Assembly (NCBI GenBank): GCA_002405485.1
Contig: DHLW01000188.1
Span: 2,893-26,100, forward strand
DNA: 23,208 nucleotides
Origin: Phycisphaerales bacterium UBA4658
GTDB lineage: Bacteria; Planctomycetota; Phycisphaerae; Phycisphaerales; UBA1924
Direction of reading: 5' to 3'
Shown: piece by piece, positions 7,104 through 14,084 of the stretch
How the letters are laid out: each line of letters opens with the position of its first letter
Numbering within the stretch: the first letter of the stretch is position 1
The notes under the pieces: generated by a model
Told to the model about the DNA's origin: nothing
The model's input: the letters and a program-made list of their open reading frames with translations, nothing else
Database searches by the model: none
Translations under genes and position numbers: made by a program

Positions 7104-7124
7104 CGTCCGTATAGACCCCGGACG
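7104..7124. repeat. Inverted repeat upstream of the sigma factor gene
   Basis: CGTCCG (7104-7109) and CGGACG (7119-7124) are perfect inverted copies separated by nine bases that include TATAGA. TATAGA could serve as a -10 element flanked by operator half-sites, but no good -35 is seen. Confidence 0.5.
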
Positions 7125-7142
7125 GCTGATGGCAACATCAGG

Positions 7143-7164
7143 TTCCGGACCTTCTGTCCCGGAA
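7143..7164. repeat. Second inverted repeat upstream of the sigma factor gene
   Basis: TTCCGGAC (7143-7150) pairs with GTCCCGGAA (7156-7164) with one bulged C and a five-base loop. It lies 19 bases after the first repeat and about 125 bases before the sigma factor start. It could be an mRNA hairpin or a protein-binding site. Confidence 0.5.
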
Positions 7165-7289
7165 TACGACCTTCGGTGCATGCCGGATTGTTCGTCCGTT
7201 CCCGTCCACGGTGCACGGGTCGCACAAAGACTGTCCGCCGTGTCGACTCGCGTGGGTCTGCTGGATGCTGTTCTGCCGGTTGGTACACG

Positions 7290-7874
7290 ATGCACACTCC
7301 CGAGCACATTCAGGATGCCGACCTTGATCTGATGCGTCGGGTTGCGTCGAACGACCCGGCGGCGGCGGCGGAGCTGTATGACCGGTTCGCCTCGCTGGTG
7401 TTTCGGCTCGCGTACCAGTCGATGCCGACCCGGGCCGACGCCGAGGATGCGGTGCAGGAAGTGTTCATCCGTCTGTGGCGTACGGCGGATCGGTACGACC
7501 CCAAGCGGGCCGCGCTGGTCACCTGGGTCATGCTCATCTCGCGCCGGCACCTTGTAGATCGGCTTCGGCGGAGCAAGGCGCGGATCAAGGCGACGGGACT
7601 GGATGAGAAACAGAGCGAAGCGGTGGGCGTGGGCGAGTCCGGAGCGTCGGCGCTTCCGATGGAAGCGCAGGAGCGATTCGGGAAGCTCATGGAACGGGTG
7701 GCACGACTTCCGGAACTGCAAAGGACTGTGGTCACCCGGGCGTATCTGGGCGGTCAGACGCTCAGGCAGATTGGTGAAGAGTTGAACACGCCGATCGGAA
7801 CGGTCAAGTCGGCGTTGAGCCGTGCGCTGGTCCGCCTTCGAGAGCGGAGCGCCGGCGAGGAGTTGTCAGCATGA
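7290..7874 (+). CDS. ECF-type RNA polymerase sigma factor
   Basis: This 194-residue sigma70-family protein directs RNA polymerase to alternative promoters. Region 2 spans about residues 24-94, with AYQSMPTRADAEDAVQEVFI and the following RLW block, the classic ECF region 2 core. Region 4 spans about 131-187 with LPELQRTVVTRAYLGGQ and a helix-turn-helix (QTLRQIGEELNTPIGTVKS followed by ALSRALVRLR). Region 3 is absent, as in all ECF factors. The pairing with an RskA-like partner suggests the SigK-like group. The start at ATG 7290 is where similarity begins; no clear Shine-Dalgarno sequence precedes it. The stop overlaps the next start as ATGA, so the anti-sigma factor should be translationally coupled. 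Release of the sigma factor probably follows proteolysis of the membrane-bound partner. Confidence 0.94.
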   Translation: MHTPEHIQDADLDLMRRVASNDPAAAAELYDRFASLVFRLAYQSMPTRADAEDAVQEVFIRLWRTADRYDPKRAALVTWVMLISRRHLVDRLRRSKARIKATGLDEKQSEAVGVGESGASALPMEAQERFGKLMERVARLPELQRTVVTRAYLGGQTLRQIGEELNTPIGTVKSALSRALVRLRERSAGEELSA

Positions 7875-8656
7875 ACACGCATGAACTGCTGGAAATGGCC
7901 TCTTTGGACGCGCTTGGTCTGCTGGACGCGGATGAGCGTGAGGCGTTCGAACGCGCGTTCCGGGCGGCTCCGCCCAGCGTGCAGGCCCAGATCCGGCGTG
8001 AGCAACTGCGCTTCTGCCAGATGGATGAGACGCTCCCCGCGGTCGAGCCCCCGCTGGGCCTTCGGGCCCGCGTGCTCAACGCGGTGCGGGAAGCGATGAC
8101 CGGAGTCTCGGCGCGGCGGGCGGCGGCGGTCGCGCCCGCGCTCGTGACGCCCACGGGCGTGTCCCGCTTCTGGCGCATCGGCGCCGTCGGGGCGATGGCT
8201 GCAGCACTGGTGCTGGGCGTCGCAACCCTGCAGGTGCTCAACGAGACGCGCGGTCTGACCGACGCGCAGCGGGCCTTTGCCGTGAGCGAACAGTTCCAGC
8301 AGGAGTACGGCGAGCGTTTCCAGCAGCAGTTCTTCAACTCCACCACCCGGTTTGTCGCCTTCCAGTCGGGCGATGAGAGCGGGTCGAGCCGGAGCGCCAG
8401 GGCGCGGCTCATGCTCGATCCGCAGAACAGGCGCGCCGAGATCTACGTCAAGGATCTGCCCGCAGAGGGCGAGTATGAAGTCGTCGTCTACGACGCGGCG
8501 GGGAACGAGATCCCCCTCGGCGCCAAGGTGACGTTCTTCGCTCGTGAAGCCGGCATCCGCACCGCGTCGATCCCGGCTCTGGACGTCGACAGGGCCAAGC
8601 AGGTGGTCATCCGCTTGCAGGGCGCGAGCAAGCCCCTGCTGCTTGGCAGTCTCTGA
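7871..8656 (+). CDS. RskA-like transmembrane anti-sigma factor
   Basis: This 261-residue protein should hold the preceding sigma factor inactive at the inner membrane. Residues 1-95 are the cytoplasmic sigma-binding region, beginning HELLEMASLDALGLLDADERE, the pattern of RskA N-termini (ALGxLDxxE). The zinc-finger Cys/His set of ZAS anti-sigma factors is absent. One membrane helix lies at about 102-123 (RIGAVGAMAAALVLGVATLQVL). The periplasmic region contains a Gln-rich stretch (SEQFQQEYGERFQQQFF) and a C-terminal beta domain with RAEIYVKDLPAEGEYEVVVYD, similar in layout to the RskA C-terminal domain. Its start overlaps the sigma factor stop by four bases (ATGA). Confidence 0.88.
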   Translation: MNTHELLEMASLDALGLLDADEREAFERAFRAAPPSVQAQIRREQLRFCQMDETLPAVEPPLGLRARVLNAVREAMTGVSARRAAAVAPALVTPTGVSRFWRIGAVGAMAAALVLGVATLQVLNETRGLTDAQRAFAVSEQFQQEYGERFQQQFFNSTTRFVAFQSGDESGSSRSARARLMLDPQNRRAEIYVKDLPAEGEYEVVVYDAAGNEIPLGAKVTFFAREAGIRTASIPALDVDRAKQVVIRLQGASKPLLLGSL

Positions 8657-8689
8657 GATTCATCGAACCTTCGAACACCACCGGACGGG

Positions 8690-8711
8690 CGCGATCGGCT
8701 TGCCGATCGCG
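8690..8711. terminator. Bidirectional terminator between convergent genes
   Basis: CGCGATCGGC (8690-8699) and GCCGATCGCG (8702-8711) form a perfect ten-pair stem with a TT loop. The hairpin sits between the anti-sigma stop and the stop of the convergent coiled-coil gene (8719), the expected place for a shared terminator. A T-run is lacking on both sides. Confidence 0.7.
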
Positions 8712-8716
8712 TCCTG

Positions 8717-11700
8717 TCATTCCGGCCCGCCGCTCTTGCCCTGACGCGTCGGGTTCTTCTTGATCGAGGCCTCGAGCGTGCCCCAGTCCACCTCGGCCAT
8801 GGCCGCGTCGACCGCGGCGGCCTGGTCGAACTTCCGCTTGGCCCTCACCAGTCGGCTCCAGATGATGAGTCCGGCCAGACCCGCGGCGAGCGCGGCTCCG
8901 CCGAAGACTCCACCGGCCTTCTCCAGACGCTTGTCCAGCAGAGGCTCGCTGCCGGCGGTGGCGGCCTGGGCGATGGTGAGCCCGATGTCGTTGGCCCGCT
9001 GATCGCGTCCGGTGTCGCTGAAGGACTTGAGCGCGGTCATGAGTGTGTCGAGGGTCAATGCGGTGCGCTCCGCGCCCTCGCCCCGAAGCTCGACGGTGAT
9101 CGCTCCGGGCTTGGTGCTCTGCACATACAAGTCCGTCTGCAGCCGGGACGAGAGCTCCGCGGGCGCCGGTGAGGGCGTGAGTCCGCGCCGGAACATGCGT
9201 TCGGCGGCAAACTCCATGAATCGCGGGTCCTTCAGCATCTGCTCGTGGTCGCTCTTCCACGCAGCCAGGTCATCGGGCGGCGGCGTCCGGCGGCCGCTGT
9301 CGGCCTCGACGACGGCCTTGGCGATGAACGTTCCGGGCCAGATCTTCGAGGAGATGTGCCAGCTCATGACCGCGAGGATTCCGAGCGTGGCGGCCATGTA
9401 CAGCACCGCCGCCGCGGCTCCCGTCCTGGCCTTGGCCCCGCCGACGCGCTTCTCCACCTTGGCAAGCTGCTGAGCCATCTGGGCGAGCTTGTGCCGCTGC
9501 TGCAGCACCATCTCGCACTCCACGTGCCGCTTCTGGATCGCGTTCTGGGCCGCCACGATCTTGCGTGCCTGGGCCTGCAGCAGGTGCTTGTACCTTCGCA
9601 ATCGATCGCGACGCCGCAGATCCTGATCCGTCGGTCGGCCGTCGTGCTCCGCTGGCGTGCTTGCGCCGGCGCGAGCATCGTCGGCGGCGCGGACCAGTTC
9701 GTCGCGCTCCAGCGTCATCTGGTCCAGCCGTTCCTTCAGGACCATGATGGCCTCGTCGCGCTTCATGATCTCTTCAGGGGGCACGCCCTGGGCCTCTTCG
9801 ACCTTGGCCGAGAGCTCGACGAGCTGCGCTTCCAGTGCCGCGATGCGCTCGTCGCGCAGCTCGATCTCGGCTCGCTGGTCGGCGGCCCCGTCGGCCGCGG
9901 CCTGTTCGATCTGTCTGCGAAGCTCGGCGATCTCCTCGTCGCGCTGCGCAACCTGGGCCAGGGCAGCCGCGGCGGCCGCGCCGGTTCCCGCACCGCCGGC
10001 TTCGGCCTCGTGCAAACGCTGCTTGAGCTCGGCGATGGTCGCCTCGCACCGGTGCACCTCGTCACTGAGGGTGCTTGCGCTTCGAGCGGCGGCGGCCTCG
10101 AGCTGCACCTTGAGGGTCGCGATCATCTGGTCGCGCGACGCCGTCTGCTCGTCCAGCAGCTCCCTGGCGTTGCGGTCGGCCTCATCCATGGCCTTCTGCA
10201 TGCCCGCGATGAGCGCCTCGCGCTCGCGCACCTGCGATGCCGGAACCTGATCCCGGGCGGCATTCTCGGCCTGATCCAGGAGCTCGCGTGCGGCGGCGAG
10301 TTCGCTCTCGACCTGCTGCAGCCGCTCCCTGGGCACCATCCGCTCCAGCGTGCGCTCGGCGCTCTGGGCTCGAACGACGAGCTCGCCCATCTCCCGACGC
10401 ATCTCGTCGCACTCGGCGCTGATCCGCTGCTGCTCGCGCCTGGACTCTTCCAGCTCGCGACGCTGGTCGGCCAGAAGTGCCGCCTGCTCCTCGAGTTCGC
10501 GGAGCTTGGCCGACATGCTGTCCGACGCCGCCTTGGCGATCGCGTCCCGCTCGCCCTGCTCCTTGGCGCGGGCCTCTTCCGCGGCCCGGGTGCTTCGCAT
10601 CGAGGCCTCCAGATGCTGCTGCAGCATCTGGATCGTCGCCTGCGCTTCCTCGGCCTGGGCGGTGAGTTCGGCGATGGTTCGCTCGCGGCGATCGATCTCC
10701 TCCTGAGGGACGCCCTTGGCCGAGTTGGCCTCGATGAGCTCCTGCGTCAGCGACTCGATGTCGTCCTTGCTCTGGGCCAGCTCGGTCTCCAGCCGTGCCC
10801 GGGCCGCGCTCTGCTCACCGAGCTGGAGCTGGAGCGATTCAAGCCGGTTGTTCCAGATCGCCGCCTGGTGCTCGGCGTCGTTGGACTTCATCTGCTCGGC
10901 GAGCGTACGGGCGTGTTCGGTCACGCTGGCCCGTTCGCGGGCGATCTCCTCGGCCTGCCGCTTGAGATCGAACTCGCGTTCCTCCAGCTCATGCTGCCGC
11001 GCCTCGATCGCCGCCCTGGACTCCTCCTGCAGGGCTTCCAGCGACTGCCGATCGTCGTTCATCTGCTTGCGTTCGCTGGTGATGAGCTTCTCGCGCTCGG
11101 CGAGGGACCTCTCGCGATCGGCAACCACCTGCTCCAGGTCGCCCAGGTTCTTGCGCAGCGACTCGGTCTCCGTCCGGTCGCGCTGCAGCCTGTCGAGGTC
11201 GGACTCGAGCTTCGCGAGCTTCGCCGAGACGCTCTCCTCGCGTCGAACCAGATCGCGCTCGCGCTTCTCAAGCTCCCGCTGCGCATCTGTGGTCTTGCCG
11301 GCAAGCTCGCGGGCAAGACGCTCGGACTCGGCTTTCTGCTGTTCCAGACGGGCAGAGAGCTCCTGCAGCCGTTTCTCGCTCGACTCGATCTCGGTGCGGC
11401 GCTCGGCGTCCTGGCGGGCCTGATCCCGAAGCTGCTGCACCTCTCTGGCCAAGTCGGCCTGCCGCTCCTCGATCTGGGCGCGCAGCTTGGCCATCGCCTC
11501 ATCCTGCTCGCGTCTGGCCTGTTCGAGTTCGGCACGCTGCTGCTCGAGTTCCTTCTGCCGGGACTCCAGCCGCTGGATCTGAGCCGCGGCCTGCTGCTCG
11601 CGCATCGCCACCTGCTGCTCGCGTGTGGAGAGTCCCGCGTCGCGGCTGGCGGCTTCCTCGTGCAACGCCTTGAGCGCGTTGATCCGCGACTCCAGATCCG

Positions 11701-11785
11701 AGAGCGAGGCCAGGAAGCCGTCCGAGCCCGCGGGCGCGGGCGTGTGGGGCTGAGCGGCGGGAGTGGAGTTCGGTTCTTGCGACAT
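8717..11785 (-). CDS. Giant coiled-coil protein with C-terminal two-helix, Wzz-like membrane domain
   Basis: This 1022-residue protein starts at the ATG 11785-11783, with GGAG seven bases upstream; an upstream in-frame ATG at 11965 adds unconvincing sequence. Residues 1-25 are a Pro/Ala-rich tail. Residues about 27-770 are nearly unbroken heptad-type coiled coil dominated by Glu, Gln, Arg, Ala and Leu. Two membrane helices lie near 794-812 (YMAATLGILAVMSW) and 958-976 (VFGGAALAAGLAGLIIW). The roughly 145 residues between them (LKDPRFMEFAAERMFRRGL, then LQTDLYVQSTKPGAITVELRG) recall the periplasmic domain of polysaccharide chain-length regulators (Wzz/PCP). A C-terminal tail of about 45 residues follows. 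In that model the coiled coil is cytoplasmic. No kinase domain is present. The Wzz resemblance is topology plus weak sequence similarity. SMC-like or tethering roles are alternatives. Confidence 0.85.
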   Translation of the reverse strand: MSQEPNSTPAAQPHTPAPAGSDGFLASLSDLESRINALKALHEEAASRDAGLSTREQQVAMREQQAAAQIQRLESRQKELEQQRAELEQARREQDEAMAKLRAQIEERQADLAREVQQLRDQARQDAERRTEIESSEKRLQELSARLEQQKAESERLARELAGKTTDAQRELEKRERDLVRREESVSAKLAKLESDLDRLQRDRTETESLRKNLGDLEQVVADRERSLAEREKLITSERKQMNDDRQSLEALQEESRAAIEARQHELEEREFDLKRQAEEIARERASVTEHARTLAEQMKSNDAEHQAAIWNNRLESLQLQLGEQSAARARLETELAQSKDDIESLTQELIEANSAKGVPQEEIDRRERTIAELTAQAEEAQATIQMLQQHLEASMRSTRAAEEARAKEQGERDAIAKAASDSMSAKLRELEEQAALLADQRRELEESRREQQRISAECDEMRREMGELVVRAQSAERTLERMVPRERLQQVESELAAARELLDQAENAARDQVPASQVREREALIAGMQKAMDEADRNARELLDEQTASRDQMIATLKVQLEAAAARSASTLSDEVHRCEATIAELKQRLHEAEAGGAGTGAAAAAALAQVAQRDEEIAELRRQIEQAAADGAADQRAEIELRDERIAALEAQLVELSAKVEEAQGVPPEEIMKRDEAIMVLKERLDQMTLERDELVRAADDARAGASTPAEHDGRPTDQDLRRRDRLRRYKHLLQAQARKIVAAQNAIQKRHVECEMVLQQRHKLAQMAQQLAKVEKRVGGAKARTGAAAAVLYMAATLGILAVMSWHISSKIWPGTFIAKAVVEADSGRRTPPPDDLAAWKSDHEQMLKDPRFMEFAAERMFRRGLTPSPAPAELSSRLQTDLYVQSTKPGAITVELRGEGAERTALTLDTLMTALKSFSDTGRDQRANDIGLTIAQAATAGSEPLLDKRLEKAGGVFGGAALAAGLAGLIIWSRLVRAKRKFDQAAAVDAAMAEVDWGTLEASIKKNPTRQGKSGGPE

Positions 11786-12005
11786 GTCGGCTCCGCGGAC
11801 GGGCTGGAAACTCACGACTCGCCGCGCCGAAGCGCGGATATCGCTCCATCGGCCCCCCCGCGCCGGGTCTTCATCGCCCGCGGCGATCCCGCCGGGCCGG
11901 AACGCCGGCCACGTCCGAATGAACCGACCATGCGGAGAGATGGGCAAGTCGTGACGCGCCCCCACCTGGATCGGTGGTGTCGCGCTCGGCTGGAGTCAGG
12001 TCCGA

Positions 12006-12011
12006 TACGCT
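12006..12011 (+). promoter_or_regulatory. -10 element of a probable leaderless transcript (EVE gene)
   Basis: TACGCT (TANNNT pattern) ends six bases before the GTG start at 12018. There is no Shine-Dalgarno sequence and no clear -35. Confidence 0.4.
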
Positions 12012-12017
12012 TGTGGT

Positions 12018-12443
12018 GTGACGACCTATCTCGTCAAGACCGAGCCATCGACGTATGCCTTTGCTGATCTCATCCGAGATAAGCGGACGGCATGGACAGG
12101 CGTGAGCAATCCCGCCGCGCTCATCCACCTCAGACAGATGCGTGCCGGTGACGAGTGCTTTGTCTATCACACAGGAGATGACAAGGCCATCGCTGGTCTG
12201 GCGATCGTGAAGCGGGAGCCGTACGAGGATCCGGAGAGGCCGGGCCGGACTCCCGAAGGGGAACCGAAGTTCGCGGTGGTCGATCTCGCCCCCGTTCGGG
12301 CCTTGAAAACGCCGCTCACGCTCAAGATGATCAAGGGTGACAGGCGCTTCGCGGAGTTCGCCCTGGTCAAGCAGTCTCGGCTGAGCGTGATGCCTGTGCC
12401 CACCGAGCTCGACGGGATCATCCGCGAGCTTGCGGGGCTCTAG
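12018..12443 (+). CDS. EVE domain-containing protein
   Basis: This 141-residue protein is a single EVE domain, a PUA-like fold that in characterised relatives binds modified bases in DNA or RNA. The opening TYLVKTEPSTYAFADLIRDKRTAWTGVSNPAA is the classic start of the family (human THYN1 and bacterial homologues). Further family features are LRQMRAGDECFVYHTGDDKAIAG, which forms the binding pocket, and KFAVVDLAPVRAL with LTLKMIKGDRRFAEFALVKQSRLSVMPV. The length is normal for the family. It starts at GTG 12018 without a Shine-Dalgarno sequence. It sits alone between two minus-strand genes, with a hairpin just after its stop. The natural ligand is not known. Confidence 0.93.
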   Translation: MTTYLVKTEPSTYAFADLIRDKRTAWTGVSNPAALIHLRQMRAGDECFVYHTGDDKAIAGLAIVKREPYEDPERPGRTPEGEPKFAVVDLAPVRALKTPLTLKMIKGDRRFAEFALVKQSRLSVMPVPTELDGIIRELAGL

Positions 12444-12444
12444 C

Positions 12445-12460
12445 CCTCGGTGAGCCGAGG
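12445..12460. terminator. Short hairpin between convergent EVE and SpoIID genes
   Basis: CCTCGG (12445-12450) and CCGAGG (12455-12460) form a perfect six-pair stem with a TGAG loop, starting two bases after the EVE stop and ending ten bases before the convergent SpoIID stop. No T-run on either strand. Confidence 0.5.
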
Positions 12461-12469
12461 TCGGCCGGA

Positions 12470-13996
12470 TCAGTACATGTTCACGATGCGCACGCCGGGG
12501 TAGAAGCGCTCGATCATGGTTCGCCAGTCCTCGCCTCGGGCGGCGAATCCACGAGCGCAGTACTGGCAGAGGCCCACGCCGTGCCCGAACCCGCGGCCGG
12601 TAAACACGACCCTGTCCCCGCGCACCTCGACGCGGAAGTCGCTGGAGTTCACGCGGGTTGCGCGGGTGATCTCCGGGAGCGGGCTTGCCGTCGGCGCGGC
12701 TTTGCCGGTGCGCGGCGGCGTGTGGGCGGTGGCCAGCACCGTCGAACTCGGACCGGTCGATGCCGTCGTGGGCAGGGCGGGCGTGCCGGAGCCGGTGTTG
12801 CTGGCGAGGCGGAGCTCCTCGGCAGACAACTGGTACCAGGCCCCTCCGGGCTCGATGATCTTGTATCGCGAGGGCCTGCCGTCGTCGGTCTGGGTCATGG
12901 GCTCGATGGCGGCCAGATCTCGCAATCGCCGGATGGCGAGTTGGTTGCGTTCGCCAAACAGCCGAAGGCGTTGCACAAGTTCGGCCCTGGGACGCTCGAC
13001 GGTCCATCGAAACAGGGGCGAAGACTCGCAGGAGAACGCGCGTGTGGACGCCTGGATGGGCGGAGCGAGGTTGAACTCGAAGCCGGGGCCGGTGGGCCAG
13101 GTGTCCTTGGCCGAGGCCGTCCGCCCGCCGCAGGTGCTTGAGAAGTATGCTCGGAGCATGTCCGACCCGGTCTTGAGCACGACGCCGCGGGTGGATCGAA
13201 CGGCCTGCAGAACAAGCGGATTGGCGCTCGCGCCGGCGTAGACCTGGTCGCGTTCGCTGCTTTCGACATCGAAGGGTTGATTGAGCTTGATGCTGCGGTC
13301 ACGCTCCTGGAGGGCGTAACTCCTGGCGGCGACGGCTTGGGCCTGATAGGCCGCCAGCGGCCAGCCCGCGAGCATCTCCTTGGCGACCACGCCGGCGAGA
13401 TAGTCCTCGACGCCGACGAACTCGACCACGTCGAACGCGGTGTCCCGGGCGTCGGTTCGAGCGCTCAGCCGAAGCGATCCGGGATAGGGCTGGCCGTTCA
13501 CGGCGATCATCGCCGATGCAGCGGCCGAGGGCGGGAGCGTGAACACCAGCGCGTTTGCGGCGGGAAGCGTGCGTTCGCCCCGGGCATCGGTCAGCGACCA
13601 TTGTCCCGCTCGCAGCGCGACGGTCACCTGTCCCGCGACGGCAAAGACGCCGGGGGCGTTCTCGACGAGTGTCGGAAGCGTGACGCCGCGGGGATCGCCT
13701 TGACCAACGAGCATCCCGGATGGAGCGCTCAGCCGAATCGTCTCCGCGCCGGCAAGGATGCGAACACGCATCTCCGGCTCGCCGCTTGATCGGATGGCGC
13801 CGCGCGACGGGGGCTCACTGGCGGTCGTCGCCGCCCGCTCACCGGGCTGGGCCCGCCGCGCCCTCGCGCTGGACTCGGCCAGCTCGCAGGAGGTCATGGT
13901 GACCGCCACCAGGACGCCCACAGCGCCGACCAGCCCAGCAAAGCCGGTGGCGACCATTGAACCCTGACCAAGAATTGCGCGCGTGAGTTTGGACAT
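12470..13996 (-). CDS. SpoIID/LytB domain protein, probable lipoprotein (peptidoglycan lytic enzyme family)
   Basis: This 508-residue protein starts at ATG 13996; a longer open frame to 14182 overlaps the aminotransferase gene and is rejected. The N-terminus is a signal sequence ending VTMTSC, so Cys37 may be lipidated. The SpoIID domain covers about 180-330 and continues near the C-terminus. It has VEDYLAGVVAKEM with the likely catalytic Glu207, WPLAAYQAQAVAARSYAL, DQVYAG, AYFSSTCGG, and GRGFGHGVGLCQYCARG at 467-483. The usual His of YFHSTCGG is Ser, and the usual SQYG is CQYC. SpoIID proteins cut peptidoglycan glycan strands without stem peptides. A low-complexity Thr/Pro/Ala insert lies at about 400-440. 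Relatives occur outside sporulation, so no sporulation role is implied. A TATCGT hexamer lies nine bases before the start. Confidence 0.9.
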   Translation of the reverse strand: MSKLTRAILGQGSMVATGFAGLVGAVGVLVAVTMTSCELAESSARARRAQPGERAATTASEPPSRGAIRSSGEPEMRVRILAGAETIRLSAPSGMLVGQGDPRGVTLPTLVENAPGVFAVAGQVTVALRAGQWSLTDARGERTLPAANALVFTLPPSAAASAMIAVNGQPYPGSLRLSARTDARDTAFDVVEFVGVEDYLAGVVAKEMLAGWPLAAYQAQAVAARSYALQERDRSIKLNQPFDVESSERDQVYAGASANPLVLQAVRSTRGVVLKTGSDMLRAYFSSTCGGRTASAKDTWPTGPGFEFNLAPPIQASTRAFSCESSPLFRWTVERPRAELVQRLRLFGERNQLAIRRLRDLAAIEPMTQTDDGRPSRYKIIEPGGAWYQLSAEELRLASNTGSGTPALPTTASTGPSSTVLATAHTPPRTGKAAPTASPLPEITRATRVNSSDFRVEVRGDRVVFTGRGFGHGVGLCQYCARGFAARGEDWRTMIERFYPGVRIVNMY

Positions 13997-14005
13997 CTTC
14001 ACGCA

Positions 14006-14011
14006 ACGATA
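14006..14011 (-). promoter_or_regulatory. Possible -10 element of the SpoIID gene
   Basis: TATCGT on the minus strand ends nine bases before the ATG at 13996. It resembles the close-set -10 elements of other genes here but is slightly further away. The aminotransferase gene ends 88 bases upstream of this start, so cotranscription is an alternative. Confidence 0.3.
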
Positions 14012-14084
14012 TCGACGATCGCACGCCAGGACGGGCAGAGTTTCGCGGACGGTCGGCTCGCCGAATCCACCCGTGTTCCCGCGC

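Larger units (their letters stand above)
6924..7289. other. Divergent intergenic region between pseudopilin and sigma factor genes
   Basis: About 366 bases without a gene. It holds the pseudopilin promoter and ribosome binding site on the minus strand (6934-6990) and two inverted repeats at 7104-7124 and 7143-7164 upstream of the sigma factor gene. There is a short T-run near 7072. I see no ORF of coding quality. An open frame reaching back to 7176 in the sigma-factor frame has no family resemblance before residue 39. Confidence 0.6.

Noticed and set aside
7871..8656. Zinc-finger (ZAS) type anti-sigma factor
   Set aside because: The HxxxCxxC motif is absent; the N-terminus and overall layout fit the RskA type.
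9245..12067. A 940-codon open frame on the plus strand opposite the coiled-coil gene
   Set aside because: It is the antisense of the coiled-coil gene. Codons such as GAG, CTG and CGC read as CTC, CAG and GCG on the other strand, which keeps the frame open. Its translation is a monotonous Leu/Gly/Arg mixture with no domain, and the minus-strand protein has clear coiled-coil and membrane structure.
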